Source: Paenalcaligenes suwonensis
Lineage (GTDB): Bacteria; Pseudomonadota; Gammaproteobacteria; Burkholderiales; Burkholderiaceae_B
NCBI RefSeq assembly: GCF_011290505.1
Contig: NZ_JAANPV010000006.1
Coordinates: 1-64,000, forward strand
Direction: 5' to 3'
DNA: 64,000 nt
The translations under genes and the position numbers were made by a program. Shown here one piece after another: positions 33,640 through 43,375 of this stretch (its first letter is position 1; each line of letters opens with the position of its first letter). A model generated the notes under the pieces. The model made no database searches, had not been told where the DNA came from, and was given only the letters and a program-made list of their open reading frames with translations.

Positions 33640-35028
33640 TTAGCGTCCTCGCAGTCTATCTACCGCTTCTTCTATTCGTGCCACAGGCCATACTTCTAAG
33701 CCTTCAATAGCTTGGCGGGGAGCATTAGCCTGTGGGATCAAGGCGATGCTAAAGCCCAGTTTCGCGGCTTCCTTAAGGCGCTCTTGGCCTCGAGGTGCCG
33801 GACGTATTTCGCCTGACAACCCCACCTCTCCAAACACCACCAAACCTTCAGGTAAAGGCTTGTTATTAAGCGACGACATGATAGATAGCAGCACAGCCAA
33901 GTCAGCGGCAGGCTCCGTAATACGCACACCGCCTACCGCATTCACAAACACGTCTTGATCATAAGTAACGATGCCAGCATGACGGTTCATCACTGCTAGC
34001 AACATTGCCAAACGGTTACCTTCTAGCCCTACCGATAAGCGTCTTGGGTTAGGTACGTGGGCTGTATCAACTAACGCTTGGATTTCCACTAATAAAGGAC
34101 GGGTTCCTTCTTGGGTGGCCATCACGCATGAACCCGGTACTTTCTGCTGGTGCTGCGACAAAAACAAGGCCGATGGGTTGCTCACCCCTCGTAACCCTCT
34201 GTCGGTCATCGCGAATACGCCCAGTTCGTTTACCGCACCAAAGCGGTTTTTGAAGGCTCGTATTAACCTATACGACGAATGGGTGTCCCCTTCAAAGTAC
34301 AAGACCGTATCAACGATATGCTCTAACACACGAGGGCCTGCCAGCGAACCATCTTTGGTCACATGCCCTACAAACACAATAGAAATACCTTGCTGCTTGG
34401 CAACGCGTGTCAATTGCGCCGCGCACTCACGTACTTGCGACACAGACCCCGGTGCAGCGCTAAGCTCACCGGAATACAAGGTTTGAATAGAGTCAATCAC
34501 CGCCACCAACGGGCGACGCTCTATCAAGGTTTCAATAATGGATTCCAGCCGGATCTCAGCCAGCAGATCTACCCCTTCCGTATCTACCGCTAAGCGCTTA
34601 GCACGTAAGGCTACCTGCTCGGCGGATTCCTCGCCGGTGACATAAAGTACAGGCTCAATTTTGGCCAAAGCCGCCATGGCTTGTAGCAACAAGGTGGATT
34701 TCCCAATACCGGGGTCACCCCCGAGTAAGATCACCCCACCAGGTACTAAACCACCGCCTAATACCCTGTCAAACTCTTCTATACCGCTAGGCTGGCGCGG
34801 CAATTCTCGCGCCTGCACGTCAGTCAGTTTTTGTACAGGACTCGCACCGGCCAGCGCTGCAAACCTATTCGTTTCACCCGCCCCGCCAGAGCTATCTTTA
34901 AACTCTTGCAAGGTGTTCCACTCATTACAATGTGGGCACTTACCTTCCCAGCGAGGGCTTTCGCCCCCACACTCGGAACACACAAAGGTAATTTTTGCTT
35001 TTTTTGCCGCGCGGCGTTGTGTCACCAT
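33640..35028 (-). CDS. radA: DNA repair protein RadA
   Basis: RecA-like ATPase that drives branch migration of recombination intermediates. At 462 residues it shows the full RadA pattern: zinc finger C17, C20, C31, C34; Walker A GGDPGIGKST (103-112); KNRFG in FKNRFGAVNE; and a Lon-protease-like C-terminal domain lacking protease activity (GEVGLSGEIRPAP). It follows the SDR gene by six bases. Confidence 0.96.
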   Translation of the reverse strand: MVTQRRAAKKAKITFVCSECGGESPRWEGKCPHCNEWNTLQEFKDSSGGAGETNRFAALAGASPVQKLTDVQARELPRQPSGIEEFDRVLGGGLVPGGVILLGGDPGIGKSTLLLQAMAALAKIEPVLYVTGEESAEQVALRAKRLAVDTEGVDLLAEIRLESIIETLIERRPLVAVIDSIQTLYSGELSAAPGSVSQVRECAAQLTRVAKQQGISIVFVGHVTKDGSLAGPRVLEHIVDTVLYFEGDTHSSYRLIRAFKNRFGAVNELGVFAMTDRGLRGVSNPSALFLSQHQQKVPGSCVMATQEGTRPLLVEIQALVDTAHVPNPRRLSVGLEGNRLAMLLAVMNRHAGIVTYDQDVFVNAVGGVRITEPAADLAVLLSIMSSLNNKPLPEGLVVFGEVGLSGEIRPAPRGQERLKEAAKLGFSIALIPQANAPRQAIEGLEVWPVARIEEAVDRLRGR

Positions 35029-35034
35029 AAGGCT

Positions 35035-35751
35035 TTATCGTCCTGCCAAACTACTTCCACCATCTACACCAATTTCTTGACCTGTGATGTAGCCAGCTTC
35101 ATCACTTAATAAAAAGGCGACTACAGCAGCCACTTCGCTGGCCTCGGCAATACGCCCCATAGGGATAGACGCCAGCGTTTTTTTCTCGGCCTCGCCACCG
35201 TGAGGGTGACCTGCACGGAACAGTTCAGTTTCCACTGGCCCTGGCGATACGGCGTTTACCGTGATGCCATAAGGAGCCAGCTCCAGTGCCCAGGTACGTG
35301 TGCACCCCAACAAGGCACTTTTAGCTGCCGAATAACTGGTGCGATCGTAGGCACCATTCACTACTCGGCTACAAATATTCACGATACGCCCTTCTCTGCG
35401 TGCTTTCATGGAGGGCAGAAAAGCTTGGGTAACCTGCACGGCGACACGTACGTTTAGATCAAACACTTCGTACAACGCCGCCAGATCCACTTCACCCAAT
35501 GGGCTAGGCCGCACAATACCTACATTATTAACAATAGCGTCTACCGGGTATTTTTCGCGAATCAATCGCAACATTTCCTCGGTTTCCCCAGCATTGGTCA
35601 AATCACATGCGTAGAGATAGCCTGGAAAGTCTATATCTTGCGTGTTACGCGCCAACCCCACTACATGCGCTCCCGCATCGGCCAAACGCTGACTGATCGC
35701 CCAACCTATGCCTTTGGTGGCACCCGTTACCAGTACACATTTATTTTTCAT
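35035..35751 (-). CDS. SDR family NAD(P)-dependent oxidoreductase
   Basis: 238-residue Rossmann-fold enzyme. It has the cofactor motif TGATKGIG (9-16), NNVG, the catalytic S...YSAAK pair (Y140 region) and the C-terminal GQEIGVDGG. It resembles FabG-type ketoacyl reductases, but the substrate is not predictable. It heads the cluster SDR-radA-TauE-kdkA and is divergent from the squalene genes. Confidence 0.85.
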   Translation of the reverse strand: MKNKCVLVTGATKGIGWAISQRLADAGAHVVGLARNTQDIDFPGYLYACDLTNAGETEEMLRLIREKYPVDAIVNNVGIVRPSPLGEVDLAALYEVFDLNVRVAVQVTQAFLPSMKARREGRIVNICSRVVNGAYDRTSYSAAKSALLGCTRTWALELAPYGITVNAVSPGPVETELFRAGHPHGGEAEKKTLASIPMGRIAEASEVAAVVAFLLSDEAGYITGQEIGVDGGSSLAGR

Positions 35752-35851
35752 TGTAGACCTCGCGATTATTCTGCCTGAAAGTCTAAACCAGAATGTGGCA
35801 ATACGCTAAGGGGTGAGCACCTTGCGCCACACTGTGCTTTATACTTGCTAC

Positions 35852-36715
35852 ATGTCTGTAGATCACTATGAAAACTTCCCAGTAGCCTCTGTTTTACTGC
35901 CTAGAGCATTGCGCCCGGCCGTACACGCCATCTATAGGTTTGCACGTAGCGCCGATGATATTGCTGATGAAGGCGATGCAAGCAGCGAACAACGCTTGAC
36001 AGCCTTGCACAACTATGAAGAGGCCTTGCAATACCTAGAAAAAGGCCACGCGCTTCCTGCAAAACTGGCTGAGCTACAACCCATATTTGAGCCACTGGCC
36101 ACCCAAATACAGCAGCATCACCTGCCGTATAAACCGTTCTATGATTTGCTGTCGGCCTTCTGCCAAGACGTTCAACAAAGCCGCTATAACGAGCTAGAAG
36201 AACTCATGGATTACAGCCGTCGTTCTGCCAACCCAGTGGGACGCTTGATGCTGGGGCTGTATAAAGCGGACAACGCCGAAAACCTGCACTGGTCAGATGC
36301 AATTTGCACAGGTCTGCAATTAACCAATTTCTGGCAAGACGTCGCCATTGATTGGCAAAAAGATAGAGCCTATTTGCCACAACACTTGATGCAGCAATAC
36401 GGGTTGCCGCACGATTTCCCCACACTCTGCCAACAAAACCCTAGCGCGTATCTAGACCCAGCATGGCAAGCACTCATGCAGTTTTTAGTGCAACACGCTC
36501 GCCACTTGCTACTCAGTGGTGCTCCGCTGGTTAAACAGTTACCTGGCCGTATAGCCCTAGAGCTAAAGTTGGTAATCTTGGGAGGCTTGCGTATACTTGA
36601 ACGCCTTGAGCAAGTAGGCTTTGATATGTTCCATCAACGCCCCGTTCTGGCCAAAGCCGATTGGGGGTGTTTGCTCTGGCGTAGCCTACGACCATTGCCT
36701 TCCCCTACTCCTTGA
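35852..36715 (+). CDS. hpnC: Squalene synthase-like protein HpnC (hydroxysqualene synthase)
   Basis: Converts presqualene diphosphate to hydroxysqualene in the three-enzyme bacterial route to squalene and hopanoids. I use the ATG at 35852 (287 residues, MSVDHYENFPVAS) because the family starts this way; a GTG at 35813 would extend it by 13 residues. Diphosphate/Mg-binding motifs are DDIADEGD (35-42) and WQDVAID (161-167). TATACT at 35840 suggests a promoter so close that the ATG may be near-leaderless. It is first of hpnCDE. Confidence 0.9.
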   Translation: MSVDHYENFPVASVLLPRALRPAVHAIYRFARSADDIADEGDASSEQRLTALHNYEEALQYLEKGHALPAKLAELQPIFEPLATQIQQHHLPYKPFYDLLSAFCQDVQQSRYNELEELMDYSRRSANPVGRLMLGLYKADNAENLHWSDAICTGLQLTNFWQDVAIDWQKDRAYLPQHLMQQYGLPHDFPTLCQQNPSAYLDPAWQALMQFLVQHARHLLLSGAPLVKQLPGRIALELKLVILGGLRILERLEQVGFDMFHQRPVLAKADWGCLLWRSLRPLPSPTP

Positions 36716-36734
36716 TAGATGCCCGCTACGCCGC

Positions 36735-37598
36735 ATGAGTCCTGACGAATATTGCCAAAACAAAGCCGCCCAGAGTGGCTCCAGCTTTTATTATGCATTC
36801 CTGTTTCTGCCACAGGAGCGACGCCGCGCCATCACCGCTTTATATGCTTTCTGTAGGGAAGTAGACGATGTAGTCGATGAAATTCGTGAAGCATCCGTTG
36901 CGCGTATGAAACTGGTTTGGTGGCGCGAGCAAGTCGATGCGCTTTACCAAGGCCAAGCTACACACCCCGTAATGAAAGCATTGTCTGAGCATGTAGCTGT
37001 TTACGACATTCGTGCCGAAGAACTCTTGGCCGTTATAGACGGCATGGAAATGGATCTGGACGAAGTTCGGTACGAAACCTGGGAAGATCTACAACGCTAC
37101 TGCTGGCATGCCGCTGGCGTAGTAGGCGTGATGTCTGCCAAAATCTTTGGTCAGACCTGCCCTGAAACTACCGAATATGCCCAGAAGTTAGGCTTGGCTT
37201 TTCAGCTCACGAATATTATTCGTGATGTGGGTGATGATGCCCGCCGTGGGCGTATCTACTTGCCTATTAATGAATTAGAAAAATTTTCGGTCAAAGGCGT
37301 CGATATTCTAGACCGTAGACACAGCAGCAACTTTGAAGCCTTAATGGCCTTTCAAACTGAACGCGCCTATGGTCTATACCGTGACGCCCTACAAAGCTTG
37401 CCCGAACAAGATCGCCGTGCTCAACGCCCAGGGTTATTGATGGCCGCCATCTACCACGCGTTATTGGTAGAGATCGCACGCGACAAATGGCCCGTACTGG
37501 ATCAGCGCATTTCTCTGACCCCCATTAGAAAATTCTGGCTAGCATGGAAAACATGGGTACGTGGTGGCCGTAACCTAAAACGTCTTTTTGCACGATGA
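36735..37598 (+). CDS. hpnD: Presqualene diphosphate synthase HpnD
   Basis: Condenses two farnesyl diphosphate molecules to presqualene diphosphate, the first step of the HpnCDE route. The ATG at 36735 gives 287 residues starting MSPDEYCQNKAAQSG, as expected for the family; a longer frame reaching into hpnC is unlikely. Aspartate-rich motifs are DDVVDE (44-49) and RDVGDD (163-168), plus YAFCREVDD. It starts 19 bases after hpnC and overlaps hpnE by four bases. Confidence 0.92.
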   Translation: MSPDEYCQNKAAQSGSSFYYAFLFLPQERRRAITALYAFCREVDDVVDEIREASVARMKLVWWREQVDALYQGQATHPVMKALSEHVAVYDIRAEELLAVIDGMEMDLDEVRYETWEDLQRYCWHAAGVVGVMSAKIFGQTCPETTEYAQKLGLAFQLTNIIRDVGDDARRGRIYLPINELEKFSVKGVDILDRRHSSNFEALMAFQTERAYGLYRDALQSLPEQDRRAQRPGLLMAAIYHALLVEIARDKWPVLDQRISLTPIRKFWLAWKTWVRGGRNLKRLFAR

Positions 37599-38899
37599 AG
37601 ATTGCCATTGTTGGTGCTGGTTGGGCAGGTGCTGCGGCAGCCAGCCAGCTTAGCCACCAACATCAGGTCACCGTTTTTGAGGCAGCACGACAACTAGGTG
37701 GACGTGCGCGTTGTGTGCCCAATAGCGTCTTTGGTCATCCCATAGACAACGGCCAGCACCTGATGCTGGGTGCCTATACTCAGACCCTGCAATTGATGCG
37801 CAAGCTGGGTATCAACACAGAACAAGCGTTCCATCGTACTGAACTGGGAATTATCAGCGCTGATGCCCAGTATCAATTACGCGCTAAAGCGCTACCCGCC
37901 CCCTTACACATGGCGGCAGGTTTACTGATGGCTAAAGGCTATAGCTGGTCAGACAAACACAAGCTCATACGCTTACAACTGGCACTACAACAGCAGCAGT
38001 GGCAAGTTCCCCCACAACAAACCGTGCAGCAACTGCTACAACAGCACCAACAGAGTCACACCCTGATTGAGCACTTCTGGCAGCCCCTCTGTTTGGCAGC
38101 CATGAACACCCCCATAGACATTGCGTGTGCCCAACTGTTTGCCAATGTGCTGCGCGATAGCCTAGGTGGTAGGCGCGTAGACAGCCAAATGCTCATCCCC
38201 AAGCAGGACCTCTCAACACTATGGGCTAGCCATGCATTGCAGCACAGTGAACTATTGCTTGGTCATAGAGTACAAAGTCTGATCCCTACCGATATGGGCG
38301 TACAAGTAGATGGGCAGCACTTTGATGCGTGTATCCTAGCGCTCCCCCCGTACGATTGCGCACGCCTACTGGAACCTCTTGCCAGCACGCTTCAAGAGCA
38401 AGCGTGGCTGCAGCAGGTGCAAAGCGTGCGCCATCGCCCTATTGCCACCCTGTACTGGCAACCACGTAGCCCTTGGTTAGAACCCGAACCACTACTGATG
38501 TTGCACGAACAGCCGCACAAACAGCATTACGGACAATGGCTATTCAACCACCACGCTATTCCCAATAGCTTTGCACGCAATTTAATTAGTGTAGTCATTA
38601 GCAATGCAGGTGATGCCAGCCTACTGGGGCGCGAAACACTGGCTCAAAAGACGGAAGCACAACTACGTGAGCAAACACAATCACGCAGCCCGTTACCTGC
38701 CTTTAAACAACATGAGTTGATCATAGAAAAGCGCGCTACCTTTGAAGCCACCCCCACCGCCTTCAGAGCCGAAGAAAACACATTCTGGCCTGCTATTAAA
38801 CTTGCTGGAGACTGGTTACAGAACCCCTACCCTGGCGTGCTGGAAGGTGCCGTACGTAGCGGCATTAAAAGCGCACAAGCACTGACCAAACAGCCATAA
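37595..38899 (+). CDS. hpnE: Hydroxysqualene dehydroxylase HpnE
   Basis: FAD-dependent reductase that converts hydroxysqualene to squalene, completing the route from HpnD and HpnC. 434 residues starting with the dinucleotide-binding motif GAGWAGAAAASQL (7-19) and ending with the flavin motif LAGDWLQNPYPGVLEGAVRSG. Residues about 128-155 form an unusual glutamine-rich stretch. It overlaps hpnD by four bases (ATGA) and is followed by a strong terminator. No squalene-hopene cyclase gene (shc) is in the window. Confidence 0.92.
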   Translation: MKIAIVGAGWAGAAAASQLSHQHQVTVFEAARQLGGRARCVPNSVFGHPIDNGQHLMLGAYTQTLQLMRKLGINTEQAFHRTELGIISADAQYQLRAKALPAPLHMAAGLLMAKGYSWSDKHKLIRLQLALQQQQWQVPPQQTVQQLLQQHQQSHTLIEHFWQPLCLAAMNTPIDIACAQLFANVLRDSLGGRRVDSQMLIPKQDLSTLWASHALQHSELLLGHRVQSLIPTDMGVQVDGQHFDACILALPPYDCARLLEPLASTLQEQAWLQQVQSVRHRPIATLYWQPRSPWLEPEPLLMLHEQPHKQHYGQWLFNHHAIPNSFARNLISVVISNAGDASLLGRETLAQKTEAQLREQTQSRSPLPAFKQHELIIEKRATFEATPTAFRAEENTFWPAIKLAGDWLQNPYPGVLEGAVRSGIKSAQALTKQP

Positions 38900-38934
38900 A
38901 AAAAGCTGAAACGCATCAACGTTTCAGCTTTTTC
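38897..38934. terminator. Terminator between hpnE and ridA
   Basis: AAAAAGCTGAAACG and CGTTTCAGCTTTTT arms around a six-base loop, a 14-bp stem with T/A runs on both sides. It can terminate hpnE and the convergent ridA. Confidence 0.9.
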
Positions 38935-38952
38935 TTCCCTCTTGCCTACAAC

Positions 38953-39303
38953 TTACTGAGGCAACGCAGCAATCACTACAATTTCCACGCCCAACTTAGG
39001 GTTAGCCAGTTCTACTTTACCTGTAGCACGTGCAGGCGGGTTTTGTGGATCAATCCACGCATCCCATACGGCATTCATGGCCGCAAAATCATTCATATCG
39101 CTTAGCCAGATAGTGGCTTGCAAGATGTTGGATTTGTTAGTACCTGCCAAGGCCAGAGCACGATCAACCTCGGCCAACGCGGTGCGAGTTTGCTCGGTGA
39201 TATCTTGGCCTTCGTTACCAATCTGGCCTGCCAAGTACACGGTATTACAGTGCACCACAGCTTCACTCATTCTGGCATTGGGTTCAAAACGTTGAATACT
39301 CAC
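38953..39303 (-). CDS. RidA family protein (YjgF/YER057c/UK114)
   Basis: 116-residue protein, forming a trimer in the family, that hydrolyses reactive enamine/imine products of PLP enzymes such as 2-aminoacrylate. It has QRFEPNARMSEAVVHCN at the N-terminus and the conserved arginine region NPPARATGKVEL. It differs from the strict RidA archetype in the C-terminal half (NPKLGVEIVVIAALP), so it may belong to another Rid subgroup. It lies downstream of thrC. Confidence 0.88.
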   Translation of the reverse strand: MSIQRFEPNARMSEAVVHCNTVYLAGQIGNEGQDITEQTRTALAEVDRALALAGTNKSNILQATIWLSDMNDFAAMNAVWDAWIDPQNPPARATGKVELANPKLGVEIVVIAALPQ

Positions 39304-39333
39304 GCTGTGCTCCTTGTTACGTGTGCGTGATCA

Positions 39334-40743
39334 TTAAATAGCCGCGTGTGTTTCCACATAACGGCGGATTTGCTCTACATCAGCATCCAGCACTTCTACT
39401 TTCTGTGGCAACGACGCCAAGTGTTGCAGATGTGCAGGTACCGGTGCGGGTTGGCCAATAGCTTCTTCAATAGTTTCCGAGAACTTGGCCGGCAAAGCTG
39501 TTTCCAGCACCAGCATAGGAATACCCTCTTCCACAAACTGAGCCGCTACTTTTACACCGTCAGCAGTATGAGGATCGATGAGTACACCCGTTTCTTGGTG
39601 CACCGAACGAATGGTTTCTAAACGGTCTGCGTGTGAGCTTGTACCCGCAACGAAACCATAGGTGTTTTCAAACTCAGCTTTTTTATCGCTAAGATCGAAA
39701 TAACCTTGAGTGCCCAATTGTGCCCACAAAGCGGCTAGAGCCTTAGGATCACGCCCCACTAGATCAAACACAAAGCGCTCAAAGTTAGAGGCTTTGGAAA
39801 TATCCATAGAGGGGCTAGAGGTAGCATAGGTATTTTCTGAACTGCGAGGCTTGTACACACCGGTGCGGAAGAACTCTTCCAGCACGTTGTTTTCGTTAGT
39901 CGCCAAGACCAACTTACGTACAGGCAAGCCCATTTGTCGTGCAATATGGCCCGCCAGAATATTACCGAAGTTACCTGACGGTACGGCAAATGATACTTGC
40001 TGACCGGGTTTCTCGGTGGCACGTAGCCACGCCCAGAAGTAATACACCACCTGAGCCGCAATACGTGCCCAGTTAATGGAGTTCACTGCGCCCAAGTGCC
40101 AGCGTGATTTGAAATCCAAATCACCAGCCAAGGCTTTAACGATATCTTGGCAATCATCAAACACCCCTTTCACCGACAGGTTATGGATGTTGGCATCTTG
40201 CAAGCTGTACATCTGTGCACGCTGGAATTCACTCATACGGCCAAAAGGCGACAGCATGAATACATTCACGCCTTTTTTGCCTTTCAGTGCGTACTCGGCA
40301 GCAGAGCCCGTATCACCTGATGTTGCGCCCAGAATATTAATGGTGGTGCCGCGCTGTGTCAGCACGTACTCAAATACTTGGCCTAAGAACTGCATGGCCA
40401 TGTCTTTAAAGGCTAAGGTAGGGCCTTGCGACAAGCCTACCAAACTAATTTGCCCTTTCAAGGGCTTCAGAGGCACCATCACGCCACCGTCGTACAACGC
40501 AGGGTTGTAGGCAGCTGCTGTCAGTTTAGCTAAGTCAGCACGCGGAATATCGGTCACGAAAATGGACAGAATTTCCAAAGCCAATTCGTGGTATTCCAGC
40601 TTGCGCCAGCTTTCTAATGTAGTGCTGTCTATTTGTGGGTAGTGTTCGGGAATAGCCAAACCGCCGTCTGGAGCCAAACCTTCCAACAAAATATCAGCGA
40701 ATTCTTGGGGCTGCATGCCACCACGTGTAGAAACATAACGCAT
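39334..40743 (-). CDS. thrC: Threonine synthase
   Basis: PLP enzyme converting O-phosphohomoserine to threonine. At 469 residues it is the longer proteobacterial form. The PLP lysine is K113 in LAFKDMAMQFLG. The N-terminal [20 protein letters not shown] is typical. The first base of its ATG overlaps the end of hom by one base, giving the operon alaC-hom-thrC. Confidence 0.96.
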   Translation of the reverse strand: MRYVSTRGGMQPQEFADILLEGLAPDGGLAIPEHYPQIDSTTLESWRKLEYHELALEILSIFVTDIPRADLAKLTAAAYNPALYDGGVMVPLKPLKGQISLVGLSQGPTLAFKDMAMQFLGQVFEYVLTQRGTTINILGATSGDTGSAAEYALKGKKGVNVFMLSPFGRMSEFQRAQMYSLQDANIHNLSVKGVFDDCQDIVKALAGDLDFKSRWHLGAVNSINWARIAAQVVYYFWAWLRATEKPGQQVSFAVPSGNFGNILAGHIARQMGLPVRKLVLATNENNVLEEFFRTGVYKPRSSENTYATSSPSMDISKASNFERFVFDLVGRDPKALAALWAQLGTQGYFDLSDKKAEFENTYGFVAGTSSHADRLETIRSVHQETGVLIDPHTADGVKVAAQFVEEGIPMLVLETALPAKFSETIEEAIGQPAPVPAHLQHLASLPQKVEVLDADVEQIRRYVETHAAI

Positions 40744-42044
40744 TACAAACTCTCCACGCGCAAACGGATTAGGTCTGAACGCACAAATGGCAATTGCTGA
40801 ATTTGAGCAGTAGCTTGGTCAATATCGCCTTCGCGAGCCACGTGTGTCAGGAAGATGATATCGGCTTCACCATCTTGTGCAGGCTCTTGGAACATGGACT
40901 CAATAGAGATTTTGCCCTGCGCCAGAATACGGGCTACATCTGCCAACACGCCGGGTTGATCGGCTACACGCAAGCGCAAGTAGTAAGCGGAACGCACTTC
41001 TGCCATAGGCAAAATGGGGGTGTCAGCCATCGCATCTTGTTGGAAAGCCAAGTACGGTACGCGGTGTTCGGGATCAGCCGTCATTAAACGTGCCACATCC
41101 ACCAAATCTGCCACTACGGCAGAAGCAGTAGGCAACTCGCCAGCACCAGCACCGTAATACACGGTAGAACCTACCGCATCACCATGCACCATTACCGCGT
41201 TCATGGCACCTTGCACGTTAGCCAACAAGGAGTCCGTAGGAACCAGTGTTGGGTGCACGCGCAGCTCAATACCTTCTTCGCGGTGACGGGTAATACCCAA
41301 CAGCTTCACGGTGTAGCCAAGACGCTCAGCATGGCGAATATCTTCAGCAGCCAAGGACGTGATGCCTTCAATGTGTGCCGTGCTGAACTGTACAGGAATA
41401 CCAAAGGCCAAAGCCGACAACAAGGTCAGTTTGTGCGCCGCGTCCACACCTTCAATATCGAAGGTAGGATCCGCTTCAGCGTAGCCTAGCTTTTGTGCAT
41501 CAGCCAGCGCTGCCTCAAAAGACAGGCCTCGCGAGCGCATTTCAGACAAAATAAAGTTGGTTGTACCGTTGATGATGCCTGCTACCCATTGGATGCGGTT
41601 AGCACTCAAGCCTTCTCTAATGGCTTTAATGATAGGAATACCACCGGCCACCGCCGCCTCAAACGCCACCATCACACCTTTGTTATGTGCAGCAGCGAAA
41701 ATTTCATTGCCATGCACAGCCAACAGTGCTTTGTTCGCAGTGACTACATGCTTGCCTAGTTCAATTGCGCGCATGATCCAGTCTTTGGCCAGTGTTTCAC
41801 CACCCACCAACTCAACCACTACATCAATATCAGGATTATTCACTACATCCATGCCATCTGTACTGATGCTTACACTGTCGCCCAGTAAGTCACGTGCTTT
41901 TTGCACATCACGAACAGCTACAGCAACCACTTCAATACGTCTACCTGCACGTCTAGCGATTTCATCCGCATTCTGTGTCAAGACTTTCCAGGTGCCACCA
42001 CCAACAACACCTAAACCCAGCAAACCAACTTTTATTGGACTCAT
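40743..42044 (-). CDS. hom: Homoserine dehydrogenase
   Basis: Reduces aspartate semialdehyde to homoserine for threonine and methionine. 433 residues: NAD-binding [13 protein letters not shown] (7-19), the catalytic centre region [10 protein letters not shown], and a C-terminal ACT domain ([16 protein letters not shown]) that usually mediates threonine feedback. It overlaps alaC by four bases and is coupled to thrC. Confidence 0.96.
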   Translation of the reverse strand: MSPIKVGLLGLGVVGGGTWKVLTQNADEIARRAGRRIEVVAVAVRDVQKARDLLGDSVSISTDGMDVVNNPDIDVVVELVGGETLAKDWIMRAIELGKHVVTANKALLAVHGNEIFAAAHNKGVMVAFEAAVAGGIPIIKAIREGLSANRIQWVAGIINGTTNFILSEMRSRGLSFEAALADAQKLGYAEADPTFDIEGVDAAHKLTLLSALAFGIPVQFSTAHIEGITSLAAEDIRHAERLGYTVKLLGITRHREEGIELRVHPTLVPTDSLLANVQGAMNAVMVHGDAVGSTVYYGAGAGELPTASAVVADLVDVARLMTADPEHRVPYLAFQQDAMADTPILPMAEVRSAYYLRLRVADQPGVLADVARILAQGKISIESMFQEPAQDGEADIIFLTHVAREGDIDQATAQIQQLPFVRSDLIRLRVESL

Positions 42045-43228
42045 TTCAACAACCCGTCCTTTCGGAACATTTCTTTGATACCACGTACCGCTTGGCGTGT
42101 ACGTTGCTCATTTTCTATCAGTGCAAAACGCACATACTCGTCGCCGTACTCGCCGAAGCCAATACCAGGGGACACCGCAACTTTGGCATCAGCCAACAAA
42201 CGCTTGGAAAACTCTAATGAACCTTGAGCACGGTAAAACTCAGGAATTCGTGCCCAGATGTACATAGATGCTTTTGGCACGTCTACATCCCAGCCAATTT
42301 CTTTCAGGCCTTTGGTCAATACATCGCGGCGGCTACGGTATTGCTCTACCACTTCTTTGACGCAATCTTGTGGACCTTCCAATGCTGCAATTGCTGCAAC
42401 TTGCAGCGGAGTGAACGTACCGTAGTCATGGTAGCTTTTGATACGAGCCAATGCAGACACCAGCTCTTTATTACCCACCATAAAACCAATACGCCAGCCG
42501 GCCATGTTGTAGCTTTTGCTCATGGTGAAAAACTCCACCGCTACATCACGCGCCCCTTCAACTTGCATAATAGAAGGTGCTTCGTAACCATCAAAAGTGA
42601 TGTCGGCATACGCCAAATCGTGCACCACCAAGATGTTATGTTCTTTTGCCAAGGCCACAATACGCTCAAAGAAGGACAAGTCCACACATTGCGCTGTAGG
42701 GTTACTTGGAAAACCCAAAATCATCATTTTAGGTTTAGGAATCGTTTCGCGCACTGCTCGTTCTACTTCTTCAAAGAAGTCAGTACCTGGAATCACCGGT
42801 ACGGAACGAATATTGGCACCCGCAATAACTGCACCATAAATATGAATAGGGTAGCTAGGGTTTGGTACCAGTACAGTATCGCCTTGGTCCAAGGTAGCCA
42901 GCATTAAGTGCGCCAGACCTTCTTTGGAACCAATAGTCACAATGGCTTCGTCATCAGGATCGATTTTCACATCAAAACGACGCTCATACCAATCAGAGAT
43001 CGCTTTGCGCAAACGAGGAATACCACGGGAAACAGAATAACCGTGCGTATCTGGACGAGAGGCTGCTTCAACCAGCTTATCCACAATATGCTGTGGTGTA
43101 GCCCCATCGGGGTTCCCCATCGACATATCGATAATATCCTCACCGCGACGGCGCGCCGCCATTTTTAATTCGCCAGTGATGTTAAACACATAGGGCGGTA
43201 AGCGTTCAATACGAGGAAAACCGGTCAT
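42041..43228 (-). CDS. alaC: Alanine transaminase AlaC-type aminotransferase
   Basis: PLP class I aminotransferase, 395 residues from the ATG at 43228. I choose it because AAGGA lies seven bases upstream; a longer frame would start in the intergenic region. The PLP lysine is K238 in [13 protein letters not shown], and the substrate loop GNPDGATP lies near residues 38-45. In betaproteobacteria this gene commonly precedes hom and thrC. E. coli AlaC makes alanine from pyruvate; in this operon it could also serve aspartate-family transamination, which I cannot separate. Confidence 0.9.
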   Translation of the reverse strand: MTGFPRIERLPPYVFNITGELKMAARRRGEDIIDMSMGNPDGATPQHIVDKLVEAASRPDTHGYSVSRGIPRLRKAISDWYERRFDVKIDPDDEAIVTIGSKEGLAHLMLATLDQGDTVLVPNPSYPIHIYGAVIAGANIRSVPVIPGTDFFEEVERAVRETIPKPKMMILGFPSNPTAQCVDLSFFERIVALAKEHNILVVHDLAYADITFDGYEAPSIMQVEGARDVAVEFFTMSKSYNMAGWRIGFMVGNKELVSALARIKSYHDYGTFTPLQVAAIAALEGPQDCVKEVVEQYRSRRDVLTKGLKEIGWDVDVPKASMYIWARIPEFYRAQGSLEFSKRLLADAKVAVSPGIGFGEYGDEYVRFALIENEQRTRQAVRGIKEMFRKDGLLK

Positions 43229-43322
43229 GATCGTCCTTGAGATCAACAAAAGCCACAAAAAATTAATACTAAACCAACAAGTTTAATCTATCGCTGGCAA
43301 AGAGGAAAACATCTGCAAAATA

Positions 43323-43350
43323 TTGGCAACACCGTAGTTTGCGCTATGAT
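43323..43350 (+). promoter_or_regulatory. Promoter of the Mth938-type gene
   Basis: -35 TTGGCA (43323-43328), a 16-base spacer and -10 TATGAT (43345-43350). Transcription from here would exclude the in-frame ATG at 43346 and leaves the GTG at 43376 as start. Confidence 0.6.
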
Positions 43351-43375
43351 CATAATTGTTCTCTGGAGATGCACC

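Noticed and set aside
42224-42907. 227-residue frame antisense to alaC
   Set aside because: It mirrors a well-conserved aminotransferase; its His- and Phe-rich sequence is typical of an antisense shadow.
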